DNA of 64,000 bases, from NCBI GenBank assembly GCA_009698575.1, contig WLPX01000006.1, positions 1-64,000 on the forward strand, given 5' to 3'. The notes under the pieces were generated by a model. It saw nothing but the letters and a program-made list of their open reading frames with translations. It had not been told where the DNA came from and did not search any database. Made by a program: the position numbers and the translations under genes. Positions 51,871-59,925 of the stretch are shown piece after piece. This DNA comes from Actinomycetota bacterium. GTDB taxonomy: Bacteria > Actinomycetota > Actinomycetes > S36-B12 > UBA5976. Each line of letters opens with the position of its first letter. The stretch's first letter is position 1.

Positions 51871-52350
51871 TTAGGGAGTTGGGGCGACTCCTGGTGCCGG
51901 TTGGTCTGGAATCTTCACTCCTGGTGGGAAATCTGGTGGGGGAACCCGCATTTCTTCTGAATTCGCACAGCCCAAAACCTCGGCTAGAACGGCCTGGCCA
52001 TTGGTGGCTAATGGATAAGTTAGCTGCTCATACGTTGTGCCACCGGCAACCGTAACAATTGCGTAGCCAACATCTGTGCGTTGCTCATCTTGAGCGCGTA
52101 TCACACAGTAGCTAGTTAATTCGGGGCCACGGGATAGTTCCCAGGTCACATTGACTTGAGTTGGGGAGACTACGTCAAAGGCAAGAAGCTGGGCGCTGAC
52201 ACTTGGATTTTGTTGGCGAAAACTTGCATAAGCCAAACTCCCGGAAACGACACCAGCAATCAGTACCCCAATAAGTACGGGGACTGCTCGCCTGCGGCGG
52301 ATACCGTATCGCAGTTTTAGGTGCTCTGGGAGCTCAGAATCTTTTTGCAT
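51871..52350 (-). CDS. DUF4307 family membrane-anchored protein
   Basis: A 159-residue protein with a cytoplasmic, basic N-terminus (KLRYGIRRRRAVP), one membrane helix at about 23-43 (PVLIGVLIAGVVSGSLAYASF), and an outer beta-rich domain with FDVVSPTQVNVTWELSRGPEL and SYCVIRAQDEQRTDVGYA. This is the actinobacterial DUF4307 pattern. Its function is unknown, but its conserved place between greA and mca suggests a link to the mycothiol region or simply an old gene cluster. The tail is Pro-rich. A TATTCT hexamer and GGAG lie upstream of the ATG. Confidence 0.85.
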   Translation of the reverse strand: MQKDSELPEHLKLRYGIRRRRAVPVLIGVLIAGVVSGSLAYASFRQQNPSVSAQLLAFDVVSPTQVNVTWELSRGPELTSYCVIRAQDEQRTDVGYAIVTVAGGTTYEQLTYPLATNGQAVLAEVLGCANSEEMRVPPPDFPPGVKIPDQPAPGVAPTP

Positions 52351-52397
52351 GCTTACTCCAGAATACGGCTTTATCTCAGATAGGAGAGAATGGAGTC

Positions 52398-53288
52398 ATG
52401 TCAGAATCTGCAGTTGCGCTGCCGCGCCCAAATGAGCCACTTCGGCTGTTGGCTGTGCATGCCCATCCAGATGATGAATCCAGTAAGGGCGCTGCATCAA
52501 CCGCAAAGTACGTCAGTGAAGGCGTGCAAGTCATGGTCGTTAGTTGTACCGGTGGCGAACGCGGAGATATCTTGAATCCAGGTTTTGATTTAGGTGAACG
52601 CGATATCGCGCAAGTGCGCAGAACTGAAATGCAAAAAGCTGCTGAAATTTTAGGAATTTCACATCGCTGGCTAGGTTTCGAAGATTCAGGTTGGCCTGAC
52701 GGTGATCCGAAGCCACCACTTCCAAAAGGTTGCTTTGCAGATCTGCCACTTGAATTAGTTAGTGCGCCACTAGTTGAAATTGTTCGAGAGTTTAAGCCGC
52801 ACGTAATTACCACTTACGACGAAAATGGTGGCTATCCACATCCAGATCACATCAGAACTCATGAAGTTGCAATGTTTGCTTGGGAGAAAGCTGCTGACCC
52901 AAGTTACAAATCAGATCTAGAGCCGTGGGCTGCAGCAAAGATTTACTACAACCATGGATTTTCCAAACTAAGAGTTCAAACCATGCATGATGCCTGCCTT
53001 GTGCTTGGGATTGAATCGCCGTATCAAGAATGGTTAGACGAGTGGGAAGACGAAGACTTAACTTCGAGTCGCGTAACCACTCGGGTGCATTGCTCGAATT
53101 GGTTCCCCGTCAGAGAAGCAGCACTAAAGGCGCACGAAACCCAAATTGATCCCAACGGTAGTTGGTTTGCACTTTCAAACGAGACTTTGTCGAAGATTTG
53201 GCCAACTGAGGAATTTGAACTTGCTTTTTCACGAATTGGTGAAATTGTTGAAGCAGATGACCTATTTGCTGGGTTAAGGGGAGAGTAA
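52398..53288 (+). CDS. mca: Mycothiol S-conjugate amidase
   Basis: A 296-residue LmbE-fold deacetylase. The zinc-binding motif AHPDDESSKGA (about residues 22-32) and the HPDHIRTHEVAM segment with the second His pair are those of Mca, which cleaves mycothiol S-conjugates so the toxic part can be exported as a mercapturic acid. ESSKGA favours Mca over the close relative MshB. Its presence implies mycothiol is made, although no msh biosynthesis gene is in the window. A small membrane-protein gene starts directly after the stop. Confidence 0.94.
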   Translation: MSESAVALPRPNEPLRLLAVHAHPDDESSKGAASTAKYVSEGVQVMVVSCTGGERGDILNPGFDLGERDIAQVRRTEMQKAAEILGISHRWLGFEDSGWPDGDPKPPLPKGCFADLPLELVSAPLVEIVREFKPHVITTYDENGGYPHPDHIRTHEVAMFAWEKAADPSYKSDLEPWAAAKIYYNHGFSKLRVQTMHDACLVLGIESPYQEWLDEWEDEDLTSSRVTTRVHCSNWFPVREAALKAHETQIDPNGSWFALSNETLSKIWPTEEFELAFSRIGEIVEADDLFAGLRGE

Positions 53289-53492
53289 ATGTTTAGATTT
53301 ATTAGTTCAGTTGCCACAAGTACGACTGAACCATTTCCGTCCTCGACTTCATTTGATTCCTCGAAAGTAAACCCAGGTCCACTCGGTGGCATCGTGTTTC
53401 TGTTACTAACTATTGCTGTTGTGCTGCTGCTATTTAGCTTTAATCGTCACATCAAAAAAGTTAACTTCCAACAGGATGACTCTGAACAATAG
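53289..53492 (+). CDS. Small membrane protein, Rv1083-like
   Basis: A 67-residue protein with a Ser/Thr-rich N-terminal half that ends in NPGPLGGIVF and one hydrophobic helix at about 36-52 (FLLLTIAVVLLLFSFNRHI), then a short charged C-terminus with KKVNFQQDD. A protein of this shape follows mca in mycobacteria (Rv1083) too. GGGGAGAG precedes the ATG, which immediately follows the mca stop. Function unknown; a role with mycothiol enzymes is unproven. Confidence 0.8.
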   Translation: MFRFISSVATSTTEPFPSSTSFDSSKVNPGPLGGIVFLLLTIAVVLLLFSFNRHIKKVNFQQDDSEQ

Positions 53493-53498
53493 TTCACT

Positions 53499-54269
53499 AT
53501 GAGTCGATATTTAACTCTGCGATTATTCGCGATACATGCTCTCGGTGCATTAGCTGTTGTAGCTTGTTTGATTCTGGCGGCTTGGCAGTGGGATCGAGCG
53601 CATGTTCAAACCGCGAGTACAAGTACCGAAGTAAAAACTTTTGCCGAATTAAGTCCACTTCGCGATTACTTACCGGTCTCATCCGTAGCGATGCCCACCT
53701 CAGTAACCGGCACTTGGCAACCAGACGAACGCATACTTATGCCAGAGCGCGTTAGTAATGGTCCCGAAATGGTGAATCCAGATCCGGCATCTGAAGTAAT
53801 TTTGGAATGGGCGATACCAATTGGGTATTGGGTCGTAGACATTATGGAACTCGATGATGGCTCGAGTCTGGGAGTGGTCCGAGGATTTACTACCGCAGTT
53901 GAAGATATACCTACTGCCAATGGCGTGGAAACTATTACCGGTGTAATGCAACCGAGTGAAGATTTTCCTGGACTTAAGTTAGTCAATGGAATCAAGCCGC
54001 TTACTACAGCGATGATTGTTGCCAACGCCCGAACAATTGCCCATGATGGCTACCTGGTTGCCACTTCAAAATCGGCTGAATTAGAACTTGTCACACCTAT
54101 TTTTACTGAGCCAATTTCGCAAGGATTGAATTGGCGAAATGTCATGTATACGTTTAATTGGATCCTGTTTGCTGTGATTGTTTGCTTTATGTGGATCCGG
54201 GTGGCGCGCGATGAAGTTCAATTGGCCCAAATTGCCAAAAATCATGCAGACTTAAGCCATGACAATTAA
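53499..54269 (+). CDS. SURF1-family protein
   Basis: A 256-residue protein with a membrane helix at each end, the N-terminal one at about 10-28 (AIHALGALAVVACLILAAW) and the C-terminal one near 215-235 (YTFNWILFAVIVCFMWIRVA), and an outer beta-domain between. The QWDRA motif and an ITGVMQPSEDF-like stretch fit SURF1, which helps assemble haem a into cytochrome c oxidase. It implies aerobic respiration with an aa3-type oxidase encoded elsewhere. The ORF overlaps the next gene by 11 bp. Confidence 0.88.
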   Translation: MSRYLTLRLFAIHALGALAVVACLILAAWQWDRAHVQTASTSTEVKTFAELSPLRDYLPVSSVAMPTSVTGTWQPDERILMPERVSNGPEMVNPDPASEVILEWAIPIGYWVVDIMELDDGSSLGVVRGFTTAVEDIPTANGVETITGVMQPSEDFPGLKLVNGIKPLTTAMIVANARTIAHDGYLVATSKSAELELVTPIFTEPISQGLNWRNVMYTFNWILFAVIVCFMWIRVARDEVQLAQIAKNHADLSHDN

Positions 54270-54579
54270 AACTGAAGATTTCGCCAAGCAGTGGATGTTC
54301 TATCGAATCATGGCCATCGTTGTCGGAACGGTTTTACTAGTGCTCACGATATTATTAATTTCCGTGCGGGGGCTTGGTAATCCAGAGCCATCCTTTTATG
54401 TCGCAGCTTGGACTGCCCATGGATATTTGTTTCCCGTATATGTAATAGCGACGTTTATGCTGTCAACAAAACTTAAATGGACTTTCGGGAAAACCATTTT
54501 GATCATGCTGGCTGGGACTATTCCGCTAATGTCATTTATTACGGAACGACGTGTTGCTAAAGAAGTAAAGTCCGCCTAA
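54259..54579 (+). CDS. DUF3817 family membrane protein
   Basis: A 106-residue protein with three hydrophobic helices. The pattern MAIVVGTVLLVLT near the start, AWTAHGYLFPVYVIATFMLS and the tail PLMSFITERRV fit DUF3817, an actinobacterial family of unknown function that is often next to SURF1-like or guaA genes. The ATG lies inside the SURF1 coding region by 11 bp, so they are coupled. The gene ends exactly where the convergent cation efflux gene ends. Confidence 0.85.
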   Translation: MTIKTEDFAKQWMFYRIMAIVVGTVLLVLTILLISVRGLGNPEPSFYVAAWTAHGYLFPVYVIATFMLSTKLKWTFGKTILIMLAGTIPLMSFITERRVAKEVKSA

Positions 54580-55512
54580 TTACTTCCAGCGATGTTGGCC
54601 CTCGGGCTCATCGGCCCAAGAGCGTTCATCTTCAAGTGGCTCAACATGAGTAGTAACAATTGTGTTTGGCAGATCTCGAATAATGTCGGCTTCTAATTCC
54701 TCAGACAAGTCATGACCCTTTTGAATAGTCCAAGCACCTGGAACTAAAACGTGCATCGACACAAAGCGTTGGCGTCCAGCTTCCCGAGTTTGCAGGGCAT
54801 GGAACTTAACCGTGTCGCTTTCGTACTTGGTCAACACTTCAACAATTTTCGTATGGTCTTCATCTGACAATGCTTTATCCATTAACCCAGCAGTACTGGT
54901 GCGCAATAAATTCACGCCGGTCACAATAATGTTCAAGCCAACTGCAAGTGCCACAACACCATCTAGGCGATTCCAACCTGTGACAACTACTAGACCAACA
55001 CCAACGATTACTCCCACAGAAGTCCAGACATCAGTTAGAAGATGCTTGCCGTCAGCAACCAATACTGGCGAGCGATGCAATTTTCCAGCCCGAAGCAGAA
55101 TCAGCGCCGTGCCGCCATTGATTACTGCAGCTACTGTCGAGATCGTTAAGCCCCAGCCAATTTGTTCTAAAGCACGAGGCGCCATAATTCGTTCGATGGC
55201 AGTAAACACAATGATTAGCGCAGCCAACAGGATCATAAATCCTTCGATGGATGCGGAGAAGTATTCTGCTTTACCTCGGCCGAAGTGATGCTCGGCATCT
55301 GCTGGCTTCATGGCAGTACGCAGTGCAAATAACGCAACTACTGCAGCAACGATATTTACCGTTGACTCCAAAGCATCCGACAATAAGCCAACTGACCCCG
55401 TGGTCCACCAAGCTGCCATTTTGATGCCAAAGACAATGACGCTAACGATGATTGACATCCAGGCAAACTTAGCCAAATTGATTTGTGGATTAGTGGTCTG
55501 GGCGCTGGTCAT
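54580..55512 (-). CDS. Cation diffusion facilitator family transporter
   Basis: A 310-residue CDF protein with six membrane helices and a C-terminal cytoplasmic domain (about 215-300). Metal ligands are seen in SVGLLSDALESTVN (helix 2, with the S/D-x-x-x-D/E spacing) and VADGKHLLTDVWTS (helix 5). The HHFGRGKAEYFSA loop is typical (EHHFGRGKAEYFS). Substrates of the family are Zn2+, Fe2+, Mn2+ and Co2+, exchanged for H+; which one cannot be read. It is a single gene with a short intergenic region to the MMPL gene. Confidence 0.94.
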   Translation of the reverse strand: MTSAQTTNPQINLAKFAWMSIIVSVIVFGIKMAAWWTTGSVGLLSDALESTVNIVAAVVALFALRTAMKPADAEHHFGRGKAEYFSASIEGFMILLAALIIVFTAIERIMAPRALEQIGWGLTISTVAAVINGGTALILLRAGKLHRSPVLVADGKHLLTDVWTSVGVIVGVGLVVVTGWNRLDGVVALAVGLNIIVTGVNLLRTSTAGLMDKALSDEDHTKIVEVLTKYESDTVKFHALQTREAGRQRFVSMHVLVPGAWTIQKGHDLSEELEADIIRDLPNTIVTTHVEPLEDERSWADEPEGQHRWK

Positions 55513-55559
55513 AGTTCATTGTGGCAGATAAGTTTTAGAAAACTGCTTTACCACCAGGA

Positions 55560-57719
55560 TTACTCAGAGATGCCAAATTTTTGGTGCAGTTTGCGCAGTG
55601 TCTTAGGTGCCCACCAGTTCCAGTTTCCAGCTACCCGCATCAATGCCGGAACTAGTAGGCCTCGAACAATCGTGGCATCCAGCATGATTGCAAATGCAAT
55701 TCCCAGGCCGAGCATCTTGATGCTAGTGACGCCACTAGTCATAAAGCAGGCAAACACAATTGCAATAAGGATTGCAGCAGCAGTAATGATTCGACCTGAT
55801 TTTTGTAGGCCCACCGTTACCGAGGTAGTGGTATCTGCTCCGCTGTCATGTTCTTCTTTGATTCTGGAGAGCAAGAACAATTCGTAGTCCATAGATAACC
55901 CAAAGGCCACAATGGCAACCAAAACCAAAGTCGAAGTATCAAGAGCACCGGTAACTGTAAAGTCACCGACAACCCACATGGCATTTCCGTCTTGGAAAAC
56001 CCAGACAAGTAATCCAAGGGTTGCGCCCAGACTCAACATATTTAGGATTACGGCCTTCACTGGGAGCACCACGCTGCCGGTAAACAAGAACAAGATAACT
56101 AACGTTGCCAATGCCAACCAACCCAGCACAAATGGCAAGTTATCCGAAATGCCATTTTGTGAATCAGTGAAGATTGCCGCTTGGCCCCCAATGAGAGTTC
56201 CATCAACTGGCGCTGGCATTGCCCGAAGCCGGGTTATCAAATCCTTGGCATCCATATTTCGAGATTCAACATCGGTGTAAAGCGTGATGCGATGATGCGC
56301 GGCGGAGGCAGCAACTGCCTGCTCGGCTGGGATTGGCGAAACAACACTGCCTTCGATGAACGAATCGCCTGTTATCGCGCTCGTTACATGTGGGTCAGTA
56401 GCTAGCTCAAGTGCGTAATCGTTTACTTGGGAAGTAGTTGCAGCAATTGGTATGAGTACTTCAATTGGCACCTGACTTTCAAACCGATCCCTAATCTGCG
56501 CTGAAGCAATTGCCGCTGGGTTTGAAGCTGGGAGAACGCGATCATCTACCTGGCTAAATTTTGCATTCAATGCTGGGGAAGCCAGGGTTAACAATAATGT
56601 GACAGTTCCAATGATGACTATTGCTGGACGCTTCATGACCGCTGCGGCAAGCCATGACCAGGCGCCAGATTCTTTTGGCTTTAAGTTGCCGCGTCGAATT
56701 TTGGCTTTATCAACATTGTGTCCAAGTAATGCAAGAACAGCGGGCAATGCAATCATGGATGCTAAAACTGCAAACAACACGACACTGACGCCGGCATAGG
56801 CAAATGACTTCAAGAAATACTGTGGGAACAAAAGCATTGAGGATAGAACTAACGCAACAGTCAGTCCGGAGAAAAAGACCGTACGGCCAGCTGTTGTAAC
56901 AGTCTTGACAACCGAAGCAGAGACGTCATTAGTGCGATCGAGTTCCTCTCGGAATCGGTTAACAATTAATAGGGCGTAGTCAATTCCTAAACCAAGACCT
57001 AATCCCGTAATCAAGTTCAAGGCAAAAACTGAAACGTCGGTAAAACGAGTAATGATGTAAAGGACAAAGAAAGATCCAGTTATTGAGCCAAGTGCAACTA
57101 CCATCGGGAGCCCGGCAGCTACGGCAGCACCAAACACAAACATCAACATCAAAATATTTAACGGAATTGCAATTGATTCCGCTAGTTTCAAATCGTCTCG
57201 AATTTGACTATTGATTGAGTTGTAGAGAATTTCTATTCCACCAACATAGGCTCGACTATCCGCTGATTCTTTATCGTAGGTTTCTTGAATTGTTTTGGCG
57301 GTAGCAGCAGCTTCCTCGCTATCGAGATTTTTATCAAAGTAAACGAGTGCTAGTCCGGCATTGCCATCAAAACTTTTTAGGCTTGCTTGCCCAGAATTCC
57401 AGTACGAAACTACAGATTCGACATTTGGTTCGGCTTCAACTTTTGCCAGTAACTCAGTGGCTGCAGTTACAGATGCAGGGTCATCAATGCTGGCCAAAGT
57501 ATCAATCACCAAAATGGCAGAGGCATCACGCGAATCAAAATCAGATTTCAGTAACTGATCTACTGCGGCTGAATCGCTTCCTAAGTCGTCATATCCTTGA
57601 GTCTTAAGTGCACCAAACATCCCAGTGCCAATCACGCCAGCAACCACAATTGAAATTAAGTAGCCAATGAATACGCCTTTTCGATGGCGAACTACATATT
57701 TTCCAACGGATTCAAACAC
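55560..57719 (-). CDS. MMPL-family RND transporter
   Basis: A 719-residue RND protein of the MmpL/YdfJ type with 12 helices: one after ~15 residues, an outer loop of ~150 residues, five helices (~175-360), a second outer loop and six more. The conserved GLGLGIDYALLIVNRFREEL (near 255) and the corresponding FGLSMDYELFLLSRIKEE (near 605) hold the proton-relay Asp-Tyr pairs. Actinobacterial members export lipids or small molecules across the membrane; the substrate is unknown. GAGGTG precedes the GTG start. An inverted-repeat cluster lies just upstream, suggesting regulation by a repressor. Confidence 0.93.
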   Translation of the reverse strand: MFESVGKYVVRHRKGVFIGYLISIVVAGVIGTGMFGALKTQGYDDLGSDSAAVDQLLKSDFDSRDASAILVIDTLASIDDPASVTAATELLAKVEAEPNVESVVSYWNSGQASLKSFDGNAGLALVYFDKNLDSEEAAATAKTIQETYDKESADSRAYVGGIEILYNSINSQIRDDLKLAESIAIPLNILMLMFVFGAAVAAGLPMVVALGSITGSFFVLYIITRFTDVSVFALNLITGLGLGLGIDYALLIVNRFREELDRTNDVSASVVKTVTTAGRTVFFSGLTVALVLSSMLLFPQYFLKSFAYAGVSVVLFAVLASMIALPAVLALLGHNVDKAKIRRGNLKPKESGAWSWLAAAVMKRPAIVIIGTVTLLLTLASPALNAKFSQVDDRVLPASNPAAIASAQIRDRFESQVPIEVLIPIAATTSQVNDYALELATDPHVTSAITGDSFIEGSVVSPIPAEQAVAASAAHHRITLYTDVESRNMDAKDLITRLRAMPAPVDGTLIGGQAAIFTDSQNGISDNLPFVLGWLALATLVILFLFTGSVVLPVKAVILNMLSLGATLGLLVWVFQDGNAMWVVGDFTVTGALDTSTLVLVAIVAFGLSMDYELFLLSRIKEEHDSGADTTTSVTVGLQKSGRIITAAAILIAIVFACFMTSGVTSIKMLGLGIAFAIMLDATIVRGLLVPALMRVAGNWNWWAPKTLRKLHQKFGISE

Positions 57720-57733
57720 TTGAGCACCTCAAC

Positions 57734-57766
57734 AACTAAACATAAGAATGACATTTAGTTTATGTT
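57734..57766. promoter_or_regulatory. Operator-like inverted repeats upstream of the MMPL gene
   Basis: Two nested pairs of 7-bp arms: AACTAAA (57734-57740) with TTTAGTT (57754-57760), and AACATAA (57739-57745) with TTATGTT (57760-57766). They lie 15-47 bp before the GTG start on the - strand. The half-site resembles that of the yceI-like operator (AACTAA / TTAGTT). A TetR- or MarR-type repressor is a reasonable guess. Confidence 0.4.
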
Positions 57767-57783
57767 GCTCGCAAATCAATTGA

Positions 57784-59727
57784 CTATTTGACCTGGGTCT
57801 TTTTGGTCTTTGAGGTTACAACTCCAAGACGGGCATCTCTAGAAATTGCCCGATAGTAGACGAGGGTTTTTTTCGACCCTGCACTATGCGCCATGGTCCA
57901 TTTGCCAGAAGCCGTTGTTTTTGCTGTGCCAATGTTTTTCCATGGCCCATTGCCAATCTTGCGTTGAATAGTTATGACAACACCTGAATAACCTGGTTTG
58001 ACTGACCCTGAAATCGTTACCGCGGAATTACGCTTGGCAGTTTTTGGCGCGCTCGTCACTATTGATCCAGCCATAACTACGCGCTTTGTGGAGGTTGCTA
58101 TTGTTCCCTTTGAATTAGTTGCGGTAATTCGTAAATCATGATTACCAGCAGATGGCTCGGTCCAAATAATCGACCAACTGCCCCGATCATTAGTCGTGGC
58201 TTTTGAAACAGTTTTCCATTTGCCACTAATTTTTCGCTGCAATTTGATGGTAGCTCCCAGCTGAGCCGGAGACACTTTTCCAGTAAACGAAAAATCAGTC
58301 GGTTCGATAACTTTCGTGGGCCAATTTACTTTAGTTACTGACGTCAGTTCCTTTGCAGTTACAGTCGGGGAGGCTGGTACGTTAGCGATGCCAGCAGTAA
58401 TAGCTGAAATGTAAGTAGATTTTGTGCCAAGCACACCACGCAATTCGTCGGGTGTTATTTTTTGCCCAGGTGCGATTGTGAGAGTAGTTATATTCCCGGC
58501 GGAGTCGACTAGATTCAAAGTTTTTATTCCACCGCTGGGGTAGTTGTCTGCAACAGTAATCGAGGAAACATCAGCAATCGTCACGCCTTGAGCGCGCAGA
58601 TTTGAAACCAAAGTTAATTGATCAATGGTGTCAGTCCAGGAGGAATTTCCATTTAACACACCTTCATCCTGAGACCAGTGATCATCCACGCTAACTAAGT
58701 ATGGAAATGCTGAGCCCCAAACTTCGGATGTTGGCTGCGTCTTGCCACCAGTTGAAGATGAGTAATAGGTAGAAATTACTGAACCTTTGTAACGAACAAC
58801 TTTTGCTTCATTCGGGCCGACGATAGTGGCATTTACAGCTGCAACCCAGCGACTTCCCAGTGTGCCAATTTCTTTGCTAAAACCAACAAAGGATTGATCT
58901 CTGATTGTTGAATAAATTTGGCAATTGCACCCAGATCGAGTTGCAGTTTTCTTTAAGGCGTAAGAACGACCTGCAATTGCTTGTGCTTGCATTGCAGCAT
59001 CCTCAAAATATGAAGGAACCTCACCAAGTCCATACAGGTACTCATCCATTAAACGCAAAGTATTCACAACAACAAGGTCCACTACTTTGTCATCAAAAGC
59101 CCCAGATTGTATTTCTAAAGTTCCATATCTAAATCGATGTGAACATAAATCGCGAATACAGGTACCGATTCCCAAGGCACTTATTGCGGTAGCACTATCA
59201 GCACCAGTTCCAATATTTATTACAGTGTCGGTATTGGTCCAGCTGATTGTTACTTTCGATCCAGAGCCGATCGTTACGCCACCCGATGAAACCTTAGTTA
59301 ACCCATTTACTGTAGTTAGCGTTATAACCGCGCCAAGAGAGATAGGTAATGGTGCAGACCCATCGACAGTGATATTAAATCCACCACCACTGGTAGCCCC
59401 AGGAACAAGTTCTCCCTTTAGTGCAACAAATACTTTGTCCTGATATAAACCAACGCGAATATTTGAATTTGGTATCGAAATGGAATCGACCGTAGTTCCT
59501 GTGTAATAGTGCGTCAGGATTTGTTCGGCGGTGTACTTCGCCTTATCCAATGCCATACCCTGGGCGCCGTATTGACTCATGCCAACTCCGTGGCCGAAAC
59601 CAGAACCGGTGATTGTAAATCCAGCAGGAACCTGCACTACTTCGACGGCTTGCGTTGGTCCTATAGAACCACTAACTAAGCAGGCAGCAAGTGCGCTCAT
59701 CAGCAAGGATTTGCGGATTTTATGCAT
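57784..59727 (-). CDS. SpoIID/LytB-domain cell-wall protein with repeat domains
   Basis: About 647 residues from the ATG at 59727, which starts a clear signal peptide (KIRKSLLMSALAACLVSGS, cleavage after TQA); the longer frame is spurious. After ~30 residues comes GHGVGMSQYGAQGMA. The SpoIID/LytB core (about 180-400) has the GEVPSYFEDAAMQAQAIAGR motif with the likely catalytic Glu, CNCQIY, YSSSTGGKT and VDDHWS. The C-terminal ~200 residues hold two beta-sandwich repeats (GKWKTVSKATTNDRGSW and GPWKNIGTAKTTASGKW), probably wall-binding. SpoIID-type enzymes cleave stem-less glycan strands; in a non-sporulating actinobacterium this is likely a wall-remodelling enzyme. Confidence 0.88.
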   Translation of the reverse strand: MHKIRKSLLMSALAACLVSGSIGPTQAVEVVQVPAGFTITGSGFGHGVGMSQYGAQGMALDKAKYTAEQILTHYYTGTTVDSISIPNSNIRVGLYQDKVFVALKGELVPGATSGGGFNITVDGSAPLPISLGAVITLTTVNGLTKVSSGGVTIGSGSKVTISWTNTDTVINIGTGADSATAISALGIGTCIRDLCSHRFRYGTLEIQSGAFDDKVVDLVVVNTLRLMDEYLYGLGEVPSYFEDAAMQAQAIAGRSYALKKTATRSGCNCQIYSTIRDQSFVGFSKEIGTLGSRWVAAVNATIVGPNEAKVVRYKGSVISTYYSSSTGGKTQPTSEVWGSAFPYLVSVDDHWSQDEGVLNGNSSWTDTIDQLTLVSNLRAQGVTIADVSSITVADNYPSGGIKTLNLVDSAGNITTLTIAPGQKITPDELRGVLGTKSTYISAITAGIANVPASPTVTAKELTSVTKVNWPTKVIEPTDFSFTGKVSPAQLGATIKLQRKISGKWKTVSKATTNDRGSWSIIWTEPSAGNHDLRITATNSKGTIATSTKRVVMAGSIVTSAPKTAKRNSAVTISGSVKPGYSGVVITIQRKIGNGPWKNIGTAKTTASGKWTMAHSAGSKKTLVYYRAISRDARLGVVTSKTKKTQVK

Positions 59728-59925
59728 GGTCTCACGTTCATTCGGGGAAGAATACATTTCCAAACTAACACAGGAAAAGCCTGCAAATAGGGAAGCGCAA
59801 TCCAAGAAACGGGTATAAATCTTCCAATTTCGACTCCTGATACTGGATTTCAATGGCATACAGGTCGTCACTTACGATTAGGGGAGCGCAATTGCGCACA
59901 AGCCAATCAAAGCAAGGACTTATCT

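Noticed and set aside
54812-55288. Long open frame (158 codons) opposite the cation efflux gene
   Set aside because: The - strand product has CDF metal sites; the + strand frame is a composition shadow.
59728-59871. N-terminal extension of the SpoIID-like protein
   Set aside because: A clear signal peptide starts at the ATG at 59727, so the additional 48 codons are unlikely.
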